Shown here: positions 1 to 10,059 of the stretch, piece after piece
How the letters are laid out: every line of letters begins with the position of its first letter
How positions within the stretch are numbered: position 1 is the first letter of the stretch
DNA from: Linnemannia hyalina
Taxonomy: Eukaryota; Mortierellomycota; Mortierellomycetes; Mortierellales; Mortierellaceae
Reading direction: 5' to 3'
NCBI GenBank assembly: GCA_019671135.1
Contig: JAHRHY010000011.1
Location: forward strand, 1,798,001-1,862,000
Length of the DNA: 64,000 nt
Notes under the pieces: generated by a model
Seen by the model: only the letters and a program-made list of their open reading frames with translations
Database searches by the model: none
What the model was told of the DNA's origin: nothing
Program-made: the position numbers and the translations under genes

Positions 1-86
1 TCCTGGGCATCGGTGAGAATGTTGTCGTCGAGATCCTCATCCCCTTCGTCTTCATTCCTGCTTCTCCAACTGGATGACGCTGACAT
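1..86 (-). CDS. 5' fragment of an acidic protein, unknown function
   Basis: An open frame runs off the left edge. An ATG at 86 (minus strand) in an AACA-ATG-TC context starts about 28 residues that stay open to base 1. The visible N-terminus is Ser-rich, then basic, then strongly acidic (SSSWRSRNEDEGDEDLDD). This is too short to name a family. It is transcribed in the same direction as the CCCH gene to its right, whose 3' end lies about 0.67 kb upstream of this start. The call rests only on the open frame, the start context and the lack of a stop. Confidence 0.4.
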   Translation of the reverse strand, partial: MSASSSWRSRNEDEGDEDLDDNILTDAQ

Positions 87-415
87 TGTTTGAAAAGGAG
101 CGTTGGATGTTTGTTTGTCCTGTGAGGGGATGTGAGTTTGTGAGTGAGTGAGCGAGTACGTGGATGGTGGCAACAAGTGGGTGATGAGTACGGAAAGAAA
201 AAGGAGTCAAGAAGGCTGTTTTACCCTTTTATTTCGGCCCAGAGTTTGATCAAAAAAATGGTGGCAAAAATGATTTCGTTCGTTTATTGGGATAACTTCA
301 AGAGCAAAAGCAAGAGCAAGGCGGAGCGCTGTTTTTGAATGCAAGTTCTCCCTGGCGAAAATGCATTCGTGAATTTTTTATTCTGTTTTCTGGGTGTGCT
401 TTTGTGCGCTTGAGT

Positions 416-446
<31 letters not shown>

Positions 447-759
447 CTTGCAGGCTGCCAAAGTAAAGATAGCGCTATGGAAAATACATATGTGACTTTT
501 GTGAAGAGTAATAAAAAGCAAAAAGAATAGATAGAGGGATTGGTCGATTCAAACGCAAAAATGGAGAAGGGCAAGCGGTAGAATCAAAAAAGAGGAAAAG
601 TTGCCTGTCCTTTTGATCGCTACACTAAAGCTCATTCTCGCAAGGGGTTCAAGACATTGTGCGCCAAAGGTAAAAAAAAAAAGTAAAAAGAGAGAGGAAT
701 AACGCCTCTCTCTCTCCTGTTGGGTCCAGGGAGAGGAGAGAGAGAAAAGGAATCCTCGC
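87..759. other. intergenic, 673 bp
   Basis: This holds the upstream region of the left-edge gene and the 3' flank of the CCCH gene. The short open frames here have no recognisable content. It contains a (TG)n microsatellite at 421-446 and several A-rich runs. The minus-strand (coding) sense near the CCCH stop is CT-rich. No RNA gene was seen. Confidence 0.6.
421..446. repeat. (TG)13 microsatellite
   Basis: An uninterrupted TG dinucleotide run in the intergenic region between the left-edge gene and the CCCH gene. Confidence 0.9.
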
Positions 760-2787
760 TCAGATCTCAAAGTCATTTTGGGAGGTCGTGATATAACGAG
801 CCAGCTTGGCAATCCACTCGGCATCGCACTCATCTTCGACGAGTGCACCCTGCTGCTGCAAGAGTCCCGCCATAGCCTGACTCTGGCTCTGTTCTTGACT
901 CTGGCTCAAGTCCTGAATCTGATCCTGGTTCTCATCAGAGTTGCCGGCGTTGGTGCTATGAGTCAGGTTGTTGTGGAGGGGCTGCCAGATACCGCGGGGA
1001 GTCATCCAGGGAGGACCAACAGCACCAGCCGGTCGGACGGCAAGATCAGGGTCAAACATGCCGTACTCATTGTAGTGCGGGAGCAGGTCAAAGATATTGC
1101 GGTGCTGGGCGGGATGGCCACCATCGGTAGGGATTTCGGGCGGCGGGTAAGAGATACCCATTCGTCGCTGGCGCCGCATCGAGACTGGCACCGGCTGCTG
1201 CTGCGGTCCTTGATTCATAAACTCGTGGGGATCGTTCGACATGGGTGGGGCGAAGACCTGTTGAGGGTACAATGAAGTAAGTGGGTTGGCGCCGTCCATA
1301 GCCATGCTCATGCTAAAGCCCATAGGCTCCGCAAAGAAAAATCCCTGCTCGAGACCGCCCATCCTGGGAGGCACCTCCAACCCTTCCATGTAGGTATAGA
1401 TGCAAGGATCTGACATTGCTCTGGCACGGTCCATCTTGGAGTAGTCAGTAAATTGCTGGGCAGGAGTTGCTGTTCCAGAGTTTGGATAGGAAGTTGAGGA
1501 AGGTGCAGTCGAGCTCTGGGTCTGGTGGTTGCTAAGCATCTGAGCGAGCATCTGGTGGGGGACTTGGCTTAGAACCTGGGCGGGAAGCTGGTTGGGCACA
1601 TGAGTGGGCACTTGAGTGGGAGTTGGTGCTAGTGGCTGATTGGATGGCGCCATTTGAGCAGGAGTCTTGCGGAAGAGGGATGGGGGGAGGGAGACGCGAG
1701 CCTCTTCTGGGTGGTGGATGAAAGTGCAGCGGTCGTTGTATTTGCAAAAGCCCTGGGACTGGAAGCTGGTGCAGAGCTGTGTTTTGTAGCGAGGATGGCG
1801 GCTCACATGCTGGAGCTCTGCGATAGAGTGGGCGAACTGGCAGTTGTCTCCGTATCTATCCGAATGTTGATGAGAGTAGGGGTTGATAAAAGAAATGATC
1901 AGTAGCCTTTCATAATCCATACATTCACTGTCCACAGTTATCCCACTGCTCATATGATTGCGCACGTCTTCTCTCACGCAGCTTAAACGATTGTCACTTT
2001 TTGACGCCTCTTTTTTCTTCCAAAGAACCAGAATTGTGGATGGACGAGGTTGCCTTCTGCCGCACAAATGACAGCGGTGCATCGTAACAATTTTCTTTCC
2101 GATGTTATTGTACAGAAAAAATACACTGATCGCACGCTTGGCAACATTCTTTTGAGAGGGAGTGAGGTGAGATACTTACTTGCACACATGGCCAGAGTGG
2201 ATAGAGATGCACAGCTCAGTCTTGTACAGCTCGGCCTTGTTGCTCTCGCTCGAGCCACGGCGCAGTGCTCGTGTACGGTTCTTGCCCGACGAATCACCGC
2301 TCTGGTTCGCAGCAGAGGCGGCACTCGAAATAGCTGCGGTGGTGGCTGAGCCGACTCGGCTGGTGTCACAAGAAGAAGCATGAGCACGGTCTTCGCCAAG
2401 AAGCTGCTCAGTTGAGGGACCAGCAGTGCACCAGGTACGGACGATAGTCTCTTGGTCATCCGAGCAGAGCTCAGACTCGACGGGCGAAGGCGGGTTGACA
2501 CTAAAGAGGACTGAAACAGCGCTTCCGAGGTCCATCGTGGTGTCTAACAAGGAGGAAGGTGTGCCGAGTTCCGAGTTCAAAGGCTTGGTGGCTCCGATGA
2601 GGCGAGTTGAGATCTCGGGGACGGTCACAGGATAGGATACCGCCAAGGTCAGGCGAGCAGGTGGGTGCTGGCGAAGAGTTGTACCTGTGTGATGGATGGT
2701 GTGAGGAAGGTACTGTTGGTTTTGATAATGTTGGTGGTGGTGAAGTGGGTGGCTGTTGCCGAAGTAATCCATGGTTATGACCATCAA
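760..2787 (-). CDS. tandem CCCH zinc-finger protein, TTP/TIS11-like
   Basis: Two exons, 2787-2180 and 1855-760, encode 567 aa; M6 at 2772 is an alternative start. Residues 193-212 (C-x8-C-x5-C-x3-H) and 231-250 (same spacing) form two CCCH fingers, each led by a YKT(E/Q)LC motif and separated by 18 residues. That is the hallmark of tristetraprolin/TIS11/Cth2 proteins, which bind AU-rich elements in mRNA 3' UTRs and recruit decay factors. The rest is low-complexity Pro/Gln/Ser sequence, as usual for the family. The intron (1856-2179, GTAAGTAT...GATAG) falls inside finger 1 between its second and third Cys, so both exons are needed for a working finger. Function is inferred from the paired fingers; target mRNAs cannot be read from the sequence. 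Confidence 0.9.
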
Positions 2788-3345
2788 CGGATGTGTTACT
2801 GAGACGATGGTTGTGTGTGTGAGAAGGATAGATGAGTGTGGATGCGGTATGTCTGTGTGAATGTATATGCCTGTGTGAGTGTATGCGTGTTTGTGAGTGA
2901 GTGTGCTGTTTGAATGTCGACAATGAAAAGTGAAGAGAGGAAGGAAAGAGACGACAATGAGGATATGTCGGTTGAGAAAGAGAAAGGAGAGAGTGGCGGA
3001 GTCGAGAGGGTTTGTGCGCCGTCGTCTCTCTTAGAGGAGGAGATGAAAAGAGAAAGAAAGGGACACGAAAGAGATGATAAAAGGGAGAGCAAACAGGGAA
3101 TATATATGTAACGAACGAAGAGGCAAGCCGCACGCAGGGTAAACAGACATAATATATGCTCGTGAATGAGCGCAATGCTAAGGGTGTTGAGCGACAGAAA
3201 GATGATAAAACAAGAGTGTTCAGACGGGTGTTCTACACAAGCGGGAGAAGGGAGAGAGAGAGAGAGAGAGAGGGAGAAAGATGGATGATGACAAGAAGAG
3301 GAAGAGAAAAGGGTTTTTATCAGTGTGTGAACCATCACCACCCAG
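2788..3345 (-). promoter_or_regulatory. pyrimidine-rich upstream tract of the CCCH gene
   Basis: On the minus (coding) strand this stretch is dominated by C and T, including the complement of a (GA)n run at 3252-3272, and it ends directly before the ATG. Similar tracts lie upstream of the SH3, Kelch, Frizzled-like, Myb and MATH genes. It could be a transcribed 5' leader or a core-promoter element; the sequence alone does not decide. No canonical TATA box was identified. Confidence 0.5.
3252..3272. repeat. (GA)n microsatellite
   Basis: A near-perfect GA run within the purine-rich plus-strand side of the CCCH upstream tract. Confidence 0.85.
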
Positions 3346-4134
3346 GGTCATATTGACCTCTTCGTTGTTTATGCATTTCGCGATTGTGAGTGCAAGCCTT
3401 TAGTTGCATTTTTGTTACTTTACCTTGGCGGCTTTGCTTCTGTTGTCTGAGGAATGCGAATGCGAATGTGGATGAACAACCCAAGGGCAATGGGCGAGAA
3501 GGGAATGGCAATGTAAACGAAGGAATGAGTAAGCGTGAGAATGCGAAGGAGTACGGAAGGTAGCCTTTGAAGGTGCCCTGGAGTGGTTTGGTGATGGTGG
3601 AGATAGGGGAATCCAAAAAATCACCAGAAGTCAGTGAGCAGGAGAGCAGGAGAGGACAGAGGAAACAAAAGAGCACAGGGACGCAGAACGATTTAGAGTG
3701 GGTGGCAAAGGCAAGCCAACATTGTTCGAGAAAATACTGTATAGGTTACGCGATGGCGCACGTGATCCGAGTACCGCGCACAACAAGGACACGACTTTTG
3801 CATCAACGGTCATTAATATTAAGAAAAAAAAATCTTTCATGCAAGGTGGAACATCCTCGACAACCTGGTGACCATCGCAGTACAGCACCCACCAACTCGA
3901 CAACTGGGTCTCGAGTCGAGGCGTGTCTCTTTTTTCTTTTTCTTCATTTGTCTTGCCGCAAGATCCATTCATGTTCCCTTCTTTTTTTTCTCTTATCTTT
4001 TTACTTTCCTGAACACGCATCTCCTCCCCGTTCGCACATTCATCAACATTTGTTCCCACGACCACCTCTTCTTGACAACACACTTTATAAACACACACAA
4101 ACACATACACACAAACAAACAAAACACAACAAAG
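3346..4134. promoter_or_regulatory. divergent intergenic region between CCCH and Gln-rich genes
   Basis: Open frames here have no protein-like composition. From about 3900 the plus strand becomes CT-rich, then CA-rich just before the ATG at 4135 (ACACAACAAAG-ATG). TTTATAA at 4084-4090 is a possible weak TATA element, but only about 45 bp from the start codon. Confidence 0.45.
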
Positions 4135-5413
4135 ATGGACGAGCTGATATTCCCACAGCCATCGCCAGCTCCCCTCATCCTCCCACGCCGCCTCTCAGCA
4201 GTCCACAGCAACCTGCGTCACCAAAAGAGTCGTCAACAACGACTCCAACAGCTCGGCGAACTCGGATCCGACGACTTCTCCCTCGGTGGCAACGAATACA
4301 CCCACACCTACTACTACCCCACCTCCACCTTCCCAAACTCCTCTTCTACTTCATCAACAACATCACCGACATCATCAGGAGCACAGGCGGGAGGTTCAGT
4401 CAACGGTCCACCAGCCATCTTTGCTTTCGGGGGAGACCGTGCCAAGGATGGCTTTATCACCGCCACCACATTCGCTCCACCCCAGAGATTCATAGCCTCC
4501 GGAGGGCCCGTCGGGTTCGTCGACAGTGATGGAACCTATGGACCTACTCTTGCAACAATTCGAGGCCAGACCAGTCGTCGACACTCGGTTGCCAGTGGAT
4601 CCCCTTGGACGACCATCCCGCCCAAACATGCGCTTCATATGCCGATCATGAAGGTCAACCCGGAGATCTGGAGGAGTGAGAGTCATCAACGAGAGATCCA
4701 CCGGCTATTGCATGAGGGTCGGGAAGTGGAGGTGATGAGACGACGGAATATTAAGGGGGTGATGGATACGAGTGAGGAAGGCGATGAGGAGGATAATGCA
4801 GAGATGTCCGGTGTTGTCATGACTATGGATCTTGGAGGATTCCAGGCCTTGGAGGATCGTGAGAAGGTAACATGACATCTTGTTTGACCGTTGAAGATTC
4901 TTTGGATGTATTCCTATATACCTGTCAACTCACACATAATGCATGTGTTTACTTTTTCTTGAGTAGGAGCGGGTGCGCGAAGAGGTGATGAAGGAGTGGG
5001 CACGGACGGTCGAACAGCAAGCACTTGGGAACCAACTGCAAATCCAACAACAGCAACAACTGGCCGAAGACCTCCTTCGACGACGCAGCTGGCCCGGGTT
5101 TGTCCAAGCACAGCAACAGGACCAAGCATGGCGATTACAGTCTGGACAATTGTCTCTCGATCAACAACAGCAGCTCTTGGAGCGCTATCGTCAATTCCAA
5201 CAACAGCAGCAATATCAGCAACAACTGCGCCAGCAACAGCAACAACAGACACCCACCCAATTGCCACCCCCAGGAATGCAGCACCGTTCGTCTCTTGGAC
5301 AAGGGCCCTTGGACAGTGGACGGTGGACCTCATCTTCGTCTTCTGGTGGAGGTGGAAGTGGAAGTGGATCCACCGACGTTCGTCGCGCATCGTTTACCGA
5401 CTATCGAGGATAA
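4135..5413 (+). CDS. Gln-rich protein, unknown function
   Basis: Two exons, 4135-4866 and 4967-5413, encode 392 aa; the junction GAGAAG|GTAACA...GAGTAG|GAGCGG keeps the frame. The N-terminal part has short Arg/Ser segments (RRHSVASGSPW resembles a basophilic kinase site) and an acidic patch near residues 220-235. After the intron comes a charged helix-like stretch (ERVREEVMKEWART) followed by dense Gln runs and a Gly/Ser tail. I do not recognise a family. The composition suits a regulatory, possibly nuclear, protein with a coiled or disordered C-terminus, which is inference only. The frame, start context and intron support it as a real gene. Confidence 0.7.
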
Positions 5414-6182
5414 AGGGATCTGGGACAGAGATGGTGTAGGAACCCTAACCTTGTTAAAGTCGGGGTATGTTGGTGCCAGCGCACATTCAATTGCTTTATA
5501 TTTTTTGCGACCCTGAAAAGGACACGATCTCTTTTTCCTTTGTTGCTATGTATGCGCCCTTTGCTCGTTCTTTGCGTATCAAAATAAAAAAGAAAAAAAC
5601 ATAAGAACAGTCCCCTCTTGTTCGACGTGCCAATAAGAATCTAGACGCGTTTTATGCATGGGCGATCGATCGAAAGTTGAAGGACAGAAAATAAATTTAT
5701 TGTTGAGGTTGTATTACATGTACAGTACATTGTTGCATGAAGGGCGAATAAGGTTTTGTACGGTCCAGTCATGGTCGGGCTGCAATGGTCAGTTGTTGTT
5801 TATTTTCTAGTCGTTATCTTAGTGAGTGAGAAGTCAATTCGTCATGAAGGGCGCTAGTGATGGGATGAGTGCTGTTTGAGGGGATGGGTCTCAAAAACCC
5901 CTACCAGACCAGATCAGAGTGAAGCAAAACCTCTTGGTCTTGGAGTGCTTCCTTCACGGATACACCTCCAAGTCCCCATCCCCCAAAAAAACTTCATTTG
6001 TCATCATCGTTGCCCAATGGGATGAATTCAAGCGGACCTTGGGTTTGATGAGAACATGAGAACATAAAATCAACATTTGCTTAAAAGAGAGCAGTTTTAC
6101 CTTTTCTTTTCTCTTCTTTTTCTTCACTCTTTCCCATCGCACTTTCTTTTTTTCCCACCTTCACTTTCTACCAACAATCAAC
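5414..6182. other. intergenic, 769 bp
   Basis: It holds the 3' flank of the Gln-rich gene (an A-rich stretch with AAAATAAAAAAG near 5580 is a plausible poly(A) signal) and the upstream region of the aldo-keto reductase, which turns CT-rich from about 6100. No gene-like frame was found. Confidence 0.55.
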
Positions 6183-7669
6183 ATGTCTCTCGGACGTATC
6201 GCAAAGCTCAACACCGGCGCCACCATCCCCCTCTTCGGGTATGTTTTATCTCGATTCTTCAATTGCTTGACCGTTAGGAGACAGACATCTCTTATTCAAA
6301 TGCATCCCTTTGACAGAAAAGATTCGATCGATGTTTATCCGACGCTTTATCCGTTATCCGTTATCCGCTGCGCAGTGAACAGAAATCAGGCTAAACATTC
6401 ACACTCACTCCCCCCCTCGCCATCCTTCATCTTTTCACAACCGCATAGCTTGGGAACATGGCAGAGCAAGCCCGACGTTGTCAAGAACGCCGTCAAGGTC
6501 GCCTTGGACGCCGGATACCGCCACATTGACGCCGCGTGGATCTACGGTAACGAGAAGGAGGTCGGTGAGGCCATCCGTGAATCCAACATCCCCCGTGAGC
6601 AATTGTTTGTTACAACCAAGCTTTGGAACAACTCGCATCGTCCTGAGGATGTTTTGCCTGCCCTGGAGACTTCGTTGAAGAACTTGGGCTTGGAGTATGT
6701 TGATCTGTACTTGATGGTAAGTTCTTTTTTCATAATGTCTGTTGAGTTTTAAGATAGAGATGGAGACGATCGATCTGATGATTGGGATTTGGTCCGAGGA
6801 TAGATGGCAGACAAAGAGACAGACAGACAGAAATGGCGCCAATTCGACTCCAGCAGACGTCACTTTTGTCGATTATATTCCTTCCTTCGGGTTCCATTTC
6901 GCTCACAACAGCAACACCAAGGGAAAAAAACTAAAGTATTCCCTTCCTTTCCAACAAACAACAACAATAGCACTGGCCTATCGCTTTCAAGTCGGGCCCT
7001 GCAGCAGTCGCCAGGGACGAGGCCGGCAAGTTGATCTTTGAAGACGTCGATATCGTCGCCACCTACCAGGCTATGGAGAAGCTCGTCGAGACCGGCAAGA
7101 CCAAGGCCATCGGTGTCTCCAACTTCTCGATCAAGAACCTCGAGAAGATCCTTGCTAATGCTAAGATCGTCCCTGCTGCCAACCAGGTCGAGCTTCACCC
7201 CGAGAACCCTCAGTGGGAGCTTTTGGAGTTCTGCAAGTCCAAGGGTATTCATCTCACTGCTTACTCTCCCCTGGGCTCGACTGACTCTCCCTTGATCAAA
7301 CGCGATGAAGTAAGGATTGATTTTTTTTAGTGGCGTCATTTTTTTTTTCTGTACAAGTTTTGTACGTAATCCATGCACATATAAGTTACATTGCTGACCC
7401 ACGCATTCCCCTCTCATTCCAATCAACAGATCTCAAAGATTGCAGCAAAGCACAACACCAGCAACGCCAATGTCTTGATCGCCTGGGGCCAGCAGCGTGG
7501 AACTTCAGTCATCCCCAAGTCCGTCACCGAGTCGCGTATCATCTCCAACTTCAAGGACATCGAGCTCGATCAGGAGGACCTTGCTGCCTTGAAGGCTCTT
7601 CTTGAGGGCAAGGCTCCTCATCGCTACTGCGATCCCAAGGAGTTCTGGGGCGTTGATGTCTTCAACTAG
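6183..7669 (+). CDS. aldo-keto reductase (NADPH-dependent)
   Basis: Four exons, 6183-6238, 6449-6716, 6971-7309 and 7430-7669, encode 300 aa, the usual length of the family. It is an (alpha/beta)8-barrel oxidoreductase that reduces aldehydes or ketones with NAD(P)H. The catalytic tetrad is complete: D46 and Y51 in [15 protein letters not shown]76 in TTKLWN and H109 in HWP. Further hallmarks are IGVSNF, NQVELHP and the cofactor-site [10 protein letters not shown]. The C-terminus ([14 protein letters not shown]) resembles fungal GCY/YPR-type and glycerol or xylose reductases. H109 is the first residue of exon 3, so the second splice junction lies next to the active site. Introns are 210, 254 and 120 nt. 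No signal peptide is present, so it is probably cytosolic. The exact substrate cannot be assigned. Confidence 0.95.
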
Positions 7670-10059
7670 GTTGATTTGAACTCATTGTACATACACACAA
7701 GATATAAAACATAAACATCACTATACGTTCCTTAAGAATTCACTTTATGAACGTTCATGGTCTGGTACTTGAATCTGCTATGGGTGAATGAGAGGGGAGA
7801 AAAGAAAGAGTATAATGGGGATGGAAAGGAAGAGTACAATGAGCAAAAACATTCACCGGGGGTTGGATCGGACCATCACCCGACCGGCATCCAAGATCCC
7901 GGGTAACCAGTCTGGCGGTTTCCCCAATTTCATTTGTGTCAATTGTAGCAATTCAAGATGTCAGGATCAATAATGATGAAACGCAAATGACACGATGATC
8001 CCTTTTTCTTACAATGCCCAAAGATTGTCGACAAAGGCACGGACGCCTTCATGGCTCTCTCTTTCGTCCTCTCTCTCACTCTCACCTTGTGAATCTTGCT
8101 CACGCTACTTCTCTCACGATACTCACAATAACCTCTCTCACTTCCGAATTCTCACACACTTCATTGTCTCTTATCCACCTCCTGCTCTCACCCTCTTACC
8201 TTTACTCCCGCGTGCGCATGCGCAACCATACATTTAACTCTCACGCATAAGGAAAGCAGACATCTTAAGACACTTGCCTTTCCTCTCTTCTTGCCCTTTC
8301 TCTTTCATCCCGGCGTCGATGCCTTCTCTATCTTTCGAGCTCTCGGTAGATAAAAAAAGTAAAGATGACAAACAAAGGCAAAAACAAGCTACTTGTGAGC
8401 AATTTTTCATTTTTTCTTTCTTCGTCTCGCTCTTTTTTTTTGTTTCTTTCTGTTCTTTTTGCCAGTTTCGCATGTCGCATGTGGACACAGATATGCATTT
8501 ATATGACTGACACAGAAAAGAAAATAAGTTGGATGTTCTTTTTTGATTGTAACCAAGCCTGCCGTGCATACATAATTGGTTTCTTCTTTTCTTATGTTTT
8601 TTTTTCTTGTGTTTACACGAGTTGTCGAAAATGAAGAATGGGAGGACAAGAAAAGAAAAGACGACATAGAACAAAGGACAGAGAAGGGAGAGAGAGAGAT
8701 GTTGTGCTCACCCAATTTTAGCTGCTTGAACCCAAACAACAACAACATCAACAACAACAACAATTCACGGGTTGACAGACCAGGTATTATTTGGGCCTCG
8801 ATTTAACCTGTATGATCGAAATAAATAATAGATACTGAAAAAAGGGCTAATTTAATTATTCTTGTAGGATTGAAGGTGCGAAAGGTAGAACGTTGGATGG
8901 GAAGGAATGCAATGAAGTGAGGATGAGAGAGTAAGCAAAAAGTGAGAAGCGGGGGCTGGGGGGGCTGCACTTCATTCATGCAATCGTTCACACGCCCCAT
9001 GGCCAGAGGGCATCACCCTGTGTCTGTGCCATTTGAAGAAGGGTTGGGCTTGACCCTTTTTTTAGTTGTTGCTGTTGTAGTCTATGATCAATCTTTATTC
9101 TTCGTTACAGTGGCGGAACATTGTCCATCTCTCCCTCTTTGTTGTTTACGGTGGAGAGAGTGTGTGTTGTTTTTATCGCCTTTTGTTTTTTTTTGCTCTC
9201 TCCCTTGGGTCTCTTTTCATAGCTCACTGCGTTAGATATCGAATGGATGACCAGCGTGGACCAGTTAACCCTGATGCCTTGGGCCTGGCGAGTCTATCAA
9301 TGGACCTATCACCTCGCATCAATCACCATCAGTTCTCTATATCAGCCAGTGAGACTATTTCACTCAAGAACATTAGCACATTCTCGCTCCCTTTGGCTTA
9401 GCTCGTGTCTCCACACTTATTATTCGTCTCGTTCCCGTTCTCTTTTTTCAATCTCTTCTCTTCTTTTCTCTTTTCTCTCTTCTCTTTCGTTCTTCACCAA
9501 ACCCTTCCCTTCCTTTCCCTTCCCTCTCTCTACCCCTTCCATCCTTCGTCAAGGCACCCCTTCCTCTTCTTCCTCCCTCCTCTTCCCCCACCCCTTCCAA
9601 AGCACTCTACTTCCTCACCGTTGTATTGTCACTCTTCCCTCCCCTCTTCTCATTACTTACATTCGTCCTACCTGTAACGAACAACTTACTCACATCATCA
9701 TCATCTCTCTTCCTCCTCCTCCTCCTCAATCATTCCTCTCAACCAATCACCCCTTCCTTGCCTTTTCTCCGTCTTTTTTTTTTCTCGTTTTCTTTTTTCT
9801 TTTCATTGACACCCTTTTTCTGTGTATTGCCCTATCCATACGACACACGCTCTTTGAACGTCTTGTTTCACTCACTCTCTCTTTCACTCTCCTCCCCTGC
9901 GTCGTATCTTCCCTTTTATTTATTTTCGCCACTCTCCCTCTTTTGAACAATTCTCGGTCTCCCTTCTTAAACAATCTAATCCAAAAAGCTACGCCCAACT
10001 GCCACTTCCACCTTCCTTCTCTCGCCAAATACCCACCAACAACTACAACACACACAACA
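7670..10059. other. intergenic, 2.4 kb, with pyrimidine-rich leader of the SH3 gene
   Basis: No recognisable gene. A CT-rich patch occupies about 8040-8480 and is not followed by any convincing frame. From about 9405 to 10050 the plus strand is almost entirely pyrimidine, then switches to an AC-rich stretch (CACACAACA-ATG) at the SH3 gene start. This tract reads as an open frame only because TTC/CTC/TCT codons avoid stops; it is not coding-like. Confidence 0.55.

Noticed and set aside
9247..10059. Long open frame upstream of and continuous with the SH3 gene
   Set aside because: It is a C/T-rich tract giving Ser/Leu/Phe/Pro strings; the signal peptide begins at the ATG at 10060, preceded by an AC-rich start context.
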